Below are positions 56,766 to 64,000 of a stretch of DNA of 64,000 bases, piece by piece. Within the stretch, counting starts at the first letter, position 1, and each line of letters begins with the position of its first letter. Origin of the DNA: Caulobacter sp. 32-67-35 (lineage in GTDB: Bacteria; Pseudomonadota; Alphaproteobacteria; Caulobacterales; Caulobacteraceae); assembly GCA_002280875.1 (NCBI GenBank), contig NCEV01000027.1, positions 1-64,000 on the forward strand, in the 5' to 3' direction. The notes beneath the pieces are model-generated. The model was not told the DNA's origin. It did not search any database and saw only the letters and a program-made list of their open reading frames with translations. Both the position numbers and the translations under genes were made by a program.

Positions 56766-57839
56766 GTGAGCGAAAACGCCGAGCAGATCGATCAGCTGCT
56801 CAACAATCCCGACCTTGCCAGCGTTCTGGAGAGCGACGGGTTTCGACAGTTTCTCGATCAGGCGCCGATCGCCATCGCCGTCTCGGAGCTGCATCCGGTC
56901 GAGCGCATCGTCTATGCCAATATCGAGTTCGAGCGGCTAAGCGGCCAGACAGGCGCCGACCTTGAGGGACAGTCCTGGCGGGCCCTGTTGGGGCGCGCTG
57001 AAGGTGCGGAGGACGATGGCGCGCTCAGCGACGCGGTCGTCGACCATCAGGACTATATCGGCGTCTTCTCCTTCACCCGCAGCCAGGGCGTGGAGGCGGT
57101 CGACGCCTGGTCAAACATCATCCAGGACAATGCCGGCGCGCCCGTATTCCGCATGCTGGCCCTGGTGGGCGCGACCAGCCGCGACGCCGATCGCAGCGAG
57201 TTCGAGCAGCGCATCCTGGACAAGGATGTCCTGCTGCGCGAGCTGCAGCACCGCGTGGCCAACAATCTGCAGATGATCACCGCCCTGATCCGCATCGAGG
57301 CGCGAAACGTGCCCGAGGACGCCAAGGACGAACGGTTCAGCCGCCTGGCTGGTCGGGTCGAGGCCCTGGGCCTTCTCTATCGCTCGCTCTCCGAGGAGGG
57401 CCAGGCGGGGACCGTCGATCTGGGCGTCTATCTCAGCGAGATCGCCTCGGCCGTGATGCGCGCCCACGCGGTGGAGGGGATACACCTCAATCTCCAGGTC
57501 GATACGTGGCCGGTTTCCATCAATGTGGCGATGCCGACCGGCCTGGTCGTCAATGAGCTGCTGACCAACGCCCTCAAGCACGCCTTCAAGGACCGCGAGG
57601 GCGGGACGATCACCCTTCACAGCCTGGTCGATGACGAGGGGTGTCGGGTGGTGGTCGCCGACGACGGCGTGGGCCTGCCTCAGGGCTATGTCTGGCCCAG
57701 GCTTGGCAAGCTGAGCAACATGATCGTTCAGTCCCTGCGCCAGAACGCCAACGCCAAGGTCGAGGTCGGCGCCGAGCCTGGCGGCGGGATGCGAGTGACG
57801 ATCTTCTTTACCCGCGCCAGCGCCCTGTCGGCGTCCTGA
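56766..57839 (+). CDS. Soluble PAS-HisKA_2/HWE histidine kinase
   Basis: 357 residues. A PAS-like domain (about residues 25-140; VERIVYANIEFERLSGQ), then a HisKA_2 dimerisation domain with His162 (LLRELQHRVANNLQMI) and an HATPase domain (VVNELLTNALKHAF; VADDGVGLP). No membrane segment or receiver. The PAS lacks the NCRFLQ motif of LOV flavin domains, so it is not a blue-light sensor by sequence. This kinase class often feeds the general stress response in alphaproteobacteria; the link here is inferred. GTG start at 56766. Confidence 0.9.
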   Translation: MSENAEQIDQLLNNPDLASVLESDGFRQFLDQAPIAIAVSELHPVERIVYANIEFERLSGQTGADLEGQSWRALLGRAEGAEDDGALSDAVVDHQDYIGVFSFTRSQGVEAVDAWSNIIQDNAGAPVFRMLALVGATSRDADRSEFEQRILDKDVLLRELQHRVANNLQMITALIRIEARNVPEDAKDERFSRLAGRVEALGLLYRSLSEEGQAGTVDLGVYLSEIASAVMRAHAVEGIHLNLQVDTWPVSINVAMPTGLVVNELLTNALKHAFKDREGGTITLHSLVDDEGCRVVVADDGVGLPQGYVWPRLGKLSNMIVQSLRQNANAKVEVGAEPGGGMRVTIFFTRASALSAS

Positions 57840-57858
57840 CGCTGCGGTCTGGTTCTGC

Positions 57859-58509
57859 TCAGACGGCCAGGCGAGCGGATCGGGCCGGGGCGGGGCCAAA
57901 CCGCTTCCAGCCCGCATAGGCCGCGATCGCCAGGATCGCCGCGCCCAGCGCCAAGGCCGCCCCGGCCGCCGGATCAGTCTGCAGGAGGTGCAGGTTGCGG
58001 GCGGCCAGATAGCCGGGCGCCAGCAGTGAGATCACCCACAGCGGCGCCGTCAGGGCGCTGGCGGCCTGGAACGCCCAGGGGCGCGAGCGCGACATGCCCG
58101 CCACGATCGGGATGAACGGCCGCACGGGACCCATGAACCGCGCCGCGGCGATGGCGATCACGCCATGCTTGCGCGACAGCAGACGAGCCCGGGCGAACAG
58201 ACGACGATGGCCGGCCAGAAGGCCTGTCGACAGGCGCCTTGCGCCCACGCCTCGGCCCAGCAGATAGGACAGGGCGTCGCCCGCCACGGCCCCGGCGCTG
58301 CACCACAGGATGGCCTCTGCCGGATGCAGGGCGCCTTGCGCCACCAGGGCGCCCGCCATCAGCATCACCCCGACAATCGGGATCAGCAGCCCGACCAGAA
58401 GCAGGGCTTCCAGCAGGGTCAGGGCGAACAGCACCAGGCCCGCCCAGAGGCTGTTCTGGGCGATCGTCTCGGTGATTTGCGGCAGCAGTGATTCCATGTG
58501 CGGCACCAT
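57859..58509 (-). CDS. DedA-family inner-membrane protein
   Basis: 216 residues from ATG 58507-58509 (another ATG at 58497, and one at 58527, are in frame). SNARE-associated/VTT domain: FALTLLEALLLVGLLIPI, GAVAGDALSYLLGRGVG, RFMGPVRPFIPIVAGMSR. Half of the known members act in lipid flipping or proton-dependent envelope homeostasis. Sits at the end of the purM-purN strand, 57 bases after purN or more. Confidence 0.88.
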   Translation of the reverse strand: MVPHMESLLPQITETIAQNSLWAGLVLFALTLLEALLLVGLLIPIVGVMLMAGALVAQGALHPAEAILWCSAGAVAGDALSYLLGRGVGARRLSTGLLAGHRRLFARARLLSRKHGVIAIAAARFMGPVRPFIPIVAGMSRSRPWAFQAASALTAPLWVISLLAPGYLAARNLHLLQTDPAAGAALALGAAILAIAAYAGWKRFGPAPARSARLAV

Positions 58510-58584
58510 GCCCCCGAATAGTGACAAGACCCTGACCTGGTATGGTTATTTCTTTGGGCGCGACAATCGGTCCCGCCTCGCGGG

Positions 58585-59166
58585 CTACAGGTTGCGGCAG
58601 AAGGCAGCCAGAGTTTCCGGATAGAGCCTGTGCTCCTGCTCCAGCACGCGGCTGGACAGGCTGGATTCGTCGTCATCCGGCAGGATCGCCACGCGGGCCT
58701 GACCCAGGATCGGGCCTTCATCGACGCCGGCGGTGACAAGATGCACGGTGCAGCCAGCCTCGGTCTCGCCAGCGGCCAAGGCCCGCGCATGGGTGTCGAG
58801 ACCCGGATAGCTGGGCAGCAGGGACGGATGGATGTTCAGCATCCGGCCCTCCCAGGCGTCGACCAGGAAGGCGGTGAGGATCCGCATGTAGCCGGCCAGG
58901 GCGATCACCTCGATGCCGCGCTCGCGCAGGGACGCGTCGATGGCGCGCTCGTGGGCCTCGCGGTCCTTGCCAAACAGTTTCTGATCGACGCACAGGGTCT
59001 CGATGCCGGCCGCCTCAGCGGCGGCGAGGCCGCCTGCGCCGGGCTTGTTGGCCAGGACGAGGCTGATCGTGAAGGGGCAGTCGGCCGCCTGGGCGGCGCG
59101 GACCAGGGCCTCCATGTTGGAGCCCCGGCCCGAGATCAGGACGGCGACCTTGGTCTTGCCAGACAT
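58585..59166 (-). CDS. purN: Phosphoribosylglycinamide formyltransferase
   Basis: 193 residues. Folate-dependent step 3 of purine synthesis. Nucleotide-binding VLISGRGSNMEAL, catalytic LNIHPSLLPSYPGLDTH, and VDEGPILGQA. ATG 59166 directly abuts the purM stop. Confidence 0.96.
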   Translation of the reverse strand: MSGKTKVAVLISGRGSNMEALVRAAQAADCPFTISLVLANKPGAGGLAAAEAAGIETLCVDQKLFGKDREAHERAIDASLRERGIEVIALAGYMRILTAFLVDAWEGRMLNIHPSLLPSYPGLDTHARALAAGETEAGCTVHLVTAGVDEGPILGQARVAILPDDDESSLSSRVLEQEHRLYPETLAAFCRNL

Positions 59167-60128
<962 letters not shown>

Positions 60129-60242
60129 TCGCTCGCTCTGGTCTATTTGAGGACGCAGTTGCGCCTTCAACTCGCGGAAATCTGCACCCCGGCTATGCTT
60201 GACGCTTGCAGACTCGGGGGTGCGCGAGGCTATTAGCAGCCG

Positions 60243-61421
60243 ATGAAGCCGATAACCACTACCGCCGAGCTGGCGGCGTTTTGTAATGCGTTGCAGGGCC
60301 AGCCCTTCGTCGCCGTGGACACAGAGTTCATGCGCGAGACGACCTATTGGCCCAAGCTCTGCCTGATCCAGGTTGGCGCGCCCAATATCGAGGCCGTGAT
60401 CGATCCGCTTGCGGACGGCCTCGACATGACGCCGCTGCTGGATCTGATGCGCGATGAGCGCGTGCTGAAGGTGTTCCACGCCGCCCGCCAGGACGTCGAA
60501 ATCTTCAACAACCTGGGCGCCATGCCCCGGCCGTTGTTCGACACCCAGGTCGCCGGCATGGCCGCCGGCTTTGGCGAGCAGATCGCCTACGACGCTCTAG
60601 TGCGACAGATGCTCAAGATCGAGCTCGACAAGTCCAGCCGGTTCACCGACTGGGCCCGTCGCCCGCTGTCCGAAGCCCAGCTGACCTACGCCCTGGCCGA
60701 TGTCACCCACTTGGCCTCGCTGTTTCCGATGCTGCGCCAGCGCTTGGCCGACGCCGGCCGCCTGGCCTGGGTCGAGGAAGAGATGCAGGCCCTGTGCGAT
60801 CCGGCGGCCTATGACGTCGATCCCGAAAAGGCCTGGCGTCGCCTGCGCCCGCGCAAGACGGCGCAAAAGTACCTGGCCGTGTTCCAGGCCGTGGCGGCCT
60901 GGCGCGAGCGCACGGCCCAGCAGCGCGACCAGCCGCGCGGCCGCATCCTGAAGGATGAGGCGATCGACGAACTGGCAACCCAGGCGCCGACCACGGTCGA
61001 CGGACTGAACACCCTGCGCGGCGTGCCCAAGGGCTTTGGCGGCAGCAAGTTTGGTCCTGACCTGCTGGCGGCCATCAAGGCGGCCCTGGCCGATCCGGAA
61101 GCCTATGCGCCGGTGCTTGAAAAGCCCGGTCCGCCGCCGCCGGCCTCGGCCGGCGCGGTCGTCGAGCTGCTGAAGGTGCTGCTGAAGGCGCGGGCCGAAG
61201 AGGCGGGCGTGGCGTCAAAGCTGATCGCCACCGTTTCGGACCTGGAAAAGATCGCCGCCGACGATAACGCCAGCACGCCCGCCCTGGTCGGCTGGCGCCG
61301 CGACGCCTTTGGCGCCGATGCGCTGAAGATCAAGCGTGGCGAACTGGCCCTGGTGCTGGACGGCGCGCGGGTTCGGGTGGTCGAGGTGCGTCGCGCCCCC
61401 AGGGTTGACGCCGAGGCCTGA
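60243..61421 (+). CDS. rnd: Ribonuclease D
   Basis: 392 residues. DEDD exonuclease motifs: [35 protein letters not shown], and [14 protein letters not shown]; then an HRDC domain ([27 protein letters not shown] split by eye). Processes tRNA 3' ends. ATG 60243; divergent from purM across about 114 bases. Confidence 0.95.
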   Translation: MKPITTTAELAAFCNALQGQPFVAVDTEFMRETTYWPKLCLIQVGAPNIEAVIDPLADGLDMTPLLDLMRDERVLKVFHAARQDVEIFNNLGAMPRPLFDTQVAGMAAGFGEQIAYDALVRQMLKIELDKSSRFTDWARRPLSEAQLTYALADVTHLASLFPMLRQRLADAGRLAWVEEEMQALCDPAAYDVDPEKAWRRLRPRKTAQKYLAVFQAVAAWRERTAQQRDQPRGRILKDEAIDELATQAPTTVDGLNTLRGVPKGFGGSKFGPDLLAAIKAALADPEAYAPVLEKPGPPPPASAGAVVELLKVLLKARAEEAGVASKLIATVSDLEKIAADDNASTPALVGWRRDAFGADALKIKRGELALVLDGARVRVVEVRRAPRVDAEA

Positions 61422-61472
61422 CACGGGCGCTCGCAGGGTTTCTCAACCCATAGTGAGTAGAATTGAAGCCTT

Positions 61473-61521
61473 CGAGACCAGACGGCCATCCGAAAGTATG
61501 GTCGTTCTGCTATCGGTCTCG
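61473..61521 (+). other. Extended stem-loop in the leader of the second hybrid kinase
   Basis: CGAGACC (61473-61479) pairs with GGTCTCG (61515-61521), and AGACGGCCAT (61480-61489) with ATGGTCGTTCT (61498-61508) allowing one bulge and a G-U. Loop CCGAAAGT; a 6-base bulge on the 3' side. It lies 90 bases before the kinase start, in a 189-base gap after rnd. Could be a regulatory leader, a small RNA or a terminator-like structure; no T-run follows. Confidence 0.4.
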
Positions 61522-61610
61522 CGGCCCGGGAGAATCACTCGTTACTGATTTCGGGGCGCCGGACTCGCCGCGAAGCGAGGCTGCAAAGGGCGTTGCTTGG
61601 GGGGCTTTAA

Positions 61611-63308
61611 TTGGCTGGCTACTGGGAAGATCTGGCGGTTGCCTATCGCCCGGCGGCCGTATCCCGACGCAATCAGGTTCCGCTGCGACTCTTCGTCATT
61701 CTCGCCCTGTGCGGGGCCATGGCCTGGCGGCCAGACTTCGGCTTCCTGCTGGGCTGGACCTTAGCCTACCTCGTCGCCCAGGTAGCTGAACTGCAGGCGC
61801 TTCGCCGGTTTCTGAACCATCCTGACCCCGCCTCGACGGTGGGTTTCAATCTGGTCACCGACCTCTTGATGGCGACGGTGTTCGGCTGGATGGCCATCCC
61901 GCTCTGGCAGGTGGGCACGCCGGCTGCGGCTGCGGCGGCCACGCTGCTGATTTCCGGCTCGATTCTCACGGCGCTGATGGGCGCGGAGGGGTGTTTCACC
62001 GCCTTCCTGTCGGCGGTGACGCCGCATCTGGTCTATCTCTTCCTTCTGCCGCTCGTCAGTGGGTCCGCCAGCGATCCCGTGACGCCGTATTTCCTGCTGG
62101 GGGTGGGGTTGCTCTCCCTGGTGCTGGCGATGGTCTTCACATGGTCGCGACGCGCCATGCAGGCCGAGCGGTCAGCGCGGCTGGCGGCCGAGGCCCAGAC
62201 GGCGGCCAAGTCGGCCTTTGTCGCCATGGTCAGCCATGAGCTGCGCACGCCCATCAATGCGCTGCTGAACGGGGCGGCCACGCTGGAACGCCAGGAGGGC
62301 GCTGATCGCGGCGCGGCCAGCCTGATCGCGGACGCCGGGGCCATGATGAAGACCCTGCTCAACGACCTGCTCGACTATTCGAAGATCGAGGCGGGGCGCA
62401 TGGGCGTCGAGATCGTGGACTATGACCTGCGCGGGCTGGTGCGCGACAGCGTGCTGCTCTGGCGGGGCGAGGCGCGGTCCAAGGGCGTCAAGCTGGAGTT
62501 GAAGGGGATCAAGGCCCTGCCGGTCTGGGTGCGGGGCGACCCGATGCGGTTGCGGCAGATCCTCAACAATCTGCTGTCCAACGCCATCAAGTTCACCGCC
62601 GAGGGCGGGGTGGTGCTGACCATCGCCATGCAGGAGCGCGCCGAAGGTCGCCACATGGTCATCGAGGTGGTGGATACCGGGCCGGGCTTGACCGAGGAGC
62701 AGATCAGCCGGCTGTTCATCGCCTACGATCAGCTGGGCGCGGGCACAGCGCGGGCCTTTGGCGGTACGGGCCTGGGTCTGGCGATCAGCCGCGATCTGGC
62801 CGGACTGATGGGCGGAACCCTGACGGCGGCCAGCGACGCTGGCGGCGGGGCCCGGTTCACCCTGACCCTGCCGGCCCCCGAAGGCGCTGCGCCGCCGTCC
62901 GTCGACCTGTCGAGTCCCTCTCCACTCGTCGCGACGGCGCAGGCGCCCCTGGTCCTTGTGGTGGATGACCACGACATCAATCGCCGGACCCTGCGCGGCA
63001 TGCTCGAAGCGTTCGGTGCGCGGGTCGAGACGGCGGAGGACGCCGAGAGCGCGCTGGAAGCGGTCCATGCCCGCGTCTTCGACGCGATCCTGATGGATGT
63101 GCGGATGCCGGGCGTTGACGGGCTGGAGGCCACCCGGCGGCTGCGCGCTTCGGGGCTGAACCGAGATACGCCAGTGATCGCGGTGACCGGCGCGGCGTCG
63201 GTCCAGGACATAGAGGCCTGCCGAGCCGCTGGGATGACGGGGCTCGTCGAGAAGCCGGTGGCGCCCAGCGATCTCTACGCCGCCCTGTTCAGCCAGGTGG
63301 AAGACTAG
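61611..63308 (+). CDS. Membrane hybrid histidine kinase with receiver domain
   Basis: 565 residues. Six hydrophobic helices (about residues 25-180), HisKA with His209 (AMVSHELRTPINALLNG), HATPase (NLLSNAIKFTAEGG; GGTGLGLAISRDLAGLM) and a receiver with Asp496 (AILMDVRMPGVDGL). No PAS or recognised sensor module, so stimulus unknown. Start TTG 61611 after TTGGGGGGC; no nearby ATG. No response regulator adjoins. Confidence 0.9.
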   Translation: MAGYWEDLAVAYRPAAVSRRNQVPLRLFVILALCGAMAWRPDFGFLLGWTLAYLVAQVAELQALRRFLNHPDPASTVGFNLVTDLLMATVFGWMAIPLWQVGTPAAAAAATLLISGSILTALMGAEGCFTAFLSAVTPHLVYLFLLPLVSGSASDPVTPYFLLGVGLLSLVLAMVFTWSRRAMQAERSARLAAEAQTAAKSAFVAMVSHELRTPINALLNGAATLERQEGADRGAASLIADAGAMMKTLLNDLLDYSKIEAGRMGVEIVDYDLRGLVRDSVLLWRGEARSKGVKLELKGIKALPVWVRGDPMRLRQILNNLLSNAIKFTAEGGVVLTIAMQERAEGRHMVIEVVDTGPGLTEEQISRLFIAYDQLGAGTARAFGGTGLGLAISRDLAGLMGGTLTAASDAGGGARFTLTLPAPEGAAPPSVDLSSPSPLVATAQAPLVLVVDDHDINRRTLRGMLEAFGARVETAEDAESALEAVHARVFDAILMDVRMPGVDGLEATRRLRASGLNRDTPVIAVTGAASVQDIEACRAAGMTGLVEKPVAPSDLYAALFSQVED

Positions 63309-63316
63309 AGGCTGAC

Positions 63317-63353
63317 CCCCAACCCTTTCCAGAGGGGAAGGGTTGGGGCGCGT
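63317..63353. terminator. Bidirectional palindrome between the hybrid kinase and the small membrane protein
   Basis: CCCCAACCCTT (63317-63327) pairs with AAGGGTTGGGG (63338-63348), then CGCGTTTT. Sits between convergent genes. Confidence 0.65.
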
Positions 63354-63357
63354 TTTG

Positions 63358-63615
63358 TCAGCGGATCTGGCCGATAGCGCCGCTGGCGGCCAGGCCCAGG
63401 GCGCAGAAGACGCCAAGGTGGAACACGACGCCGATCGCCACGGTGCGGCGAACAGACCACTTGGACTCCTGAGCAAAGACCCGGGCGATCTCGTATTGCA
63501 GGCCGTGAGCCGCGCTCTGAACCGGCGCATCAGTTTCGTTGACGAGGCGAAGGGCAGGGCGCTGACGCGAGCTCGGTGCGATGGCGTCCAGATAGTCCAC
63601 TTTACGCTGAAGCAT
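63358..63615 (-). CDS. Small single-helix membrane protein of unknown function
   Basis: 85 residues. Cytoplasmic N-terminal two-thirds (MLQRKVDYLDAIAPSSRQRP) and one C-terminal membrane helix (TVAIGVVFHLGVFCALGLAA). GGAGG lies 6 bases before ATG 63613-63615. No family recognised. The 154-base AT-richer region upstream (63616-63769) holds its promoter; nothing else is visible there. Confidence 0.7.
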   Translation of the reverse strand: MLQRKVDYLDAIAPSSRQRPALRLVNETDAPVQSAAHGLQYEIARVFAQESKWSVRRTVAIGVVFHLGVFCALGLAASGAIGQIR

Positions 63616-63769
63616 CACTGACCTCCTTATGTGTTTCAAGGCACAGTAGAGAGATCAAGCTAACAAACTATGCTCATCGATTTGGGCTTGGATTGCGCAT
63701 GTCTGGAAAAAGCCCGAATTGGGTATATTTAGACTGCATTAAGCACGTCTATCTTCAATCAACGTCTTG

Positions 63770-64000
63770 TTAGGATGTCGAAACATTCAGTTTCAGGCCC
63801 AGGATCTGGGCGACCGCTCCGGCTCGCTTGCTGGTCTGCTCGCCCAGCAGCAGGTCTGCATAGCCCGGCTCGGCGGTCAGGGTCAGCTGGGTCCTGTCGA
63901 TCGAGAGGCGTGAGCGCGACAGCAGGGGCGCACTGCGGCCCGAGAGATCGCAGCCCAGCCGGATGGCCGCGCCCAGGGCCCGGGCGCGCTTCAGACGGGC
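63770..64000 (-). CDS. ppx: Exopolyphosphatase Ppx/GppA family (C-terminal fragment)
   Basis: 76 residues before the stop, running off the window edge. RARALGAAIRLGCDLSGR and YADLLLGEQTSKRAGAVAQI match the C-terminal region of alphaproteobacterial Ppx/GppA phosphatases. Degrades polyphosphate or pppGpp; which one cannot be told from this piece. Confidence 0.75.
   Translation of the reverse strand, partial: ARLKRARALGAAIRLGCDLSGRSAPLLSRSRLSIDRTQLTLTAEPGYADLLLGEQTSKRAGAVAQILGLKLNVSTS

Overview
The window is GC-rich, almost gap-free alphaproteobacterial chromosome. It very probably comes from Caulobacter or a close Caulobacteraceae relative. The evidence is gene content and order: an ScfR-type regulator divergent from pccB; TPR-bamB-der; fabD-fabG-acpP-fabF-mltG-yicC-gmk; lptF-lptG-lptD-surA-pdxA-rsmA; and rpsF-rpsR-rplI. 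Frequent GTG/TTG starts, 4-bp start/stop overlaps and many histidine kinases fit as well. No rRNA, tRNA, CRISPR array, prophage or insertion sequence was recognised, and no stretch over 300 bases lacks a gene.

Layout. 1-3 kb: propionyl-CoA carboxylase beta subunit (cut by the window edge) divergent from its probable regulator, with GTAAAA repeats between them. 3-4.2 kb: kynureninase. 4.2-8.4 kb: all six families of the enterobacterial yjfIJKLMC cluster, rearranged into two divergent arms (YjfK-YjfL-YjfM leftward, YjfI-YjfJ-YjfC rightward). This looks like an envelope-stress or ATP-grasp peptide-ligase system. 8.5-10.6 kb: small housekeeping enzymes. 10.7-13.6 kb: two tandem paralogous cassettes, each a small membrane protein, an ECF sigma factor and a short two-helix membrane protein, plus a 60-residue fragment-like paralogue. 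13.7-18.7 kb: panB, then a TPR membrane protein, bamB and der. 18.7-27.5 kb: a leftward block with dnaB, marC-like, alr, radA, cvpA, purF, a bile-acid-symporter homologue and an SDR enzyme. 27.7-30 kb: a broken TonB-dependent receptor. 30.2-31.4 kb: rpsF-rpsR-rplI. 31.7-35 kb: an exported protein of unknown function, a sterol-desaturase-type hydroxylase, a membrane-embedded AraC regulator and a peroxiredoxin. 35-41.2 kb: fatty-acid synthesis through gmk. 41.2-49.1 kb: LPS export and outer-membrane biogenesis. 49.4-54.1 kb: pepA, holC, an I78-inhibitor-like lipoprotein and a MASE1 hybrid kinase. 54.1-64 kb: an ABC-F protein whose 3' end is overwritten by a palindromic element, ndk, a HisKA_2/HWE kinase, a DedA protein, purN, purM, rnd, a second hybrid kinase, a small membrane protein and the end of ppx.

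Three points stand out. First, the duplicated sigma cassette looks like a coherent and little-described regulatory module. Second, the split yjf cluster has a tandem repeat in its shared promoter region. Third, four genes (DUF1190/yjfM, a TonB receptor, rpsR and purM) carry short deletions or frameshifts. In rpsR and purM the missing length can be inferred from the family as about 60 and 64 nt. Both are core genes, so an assembly artefact is the leading explanation, and the four sites should be checked together.
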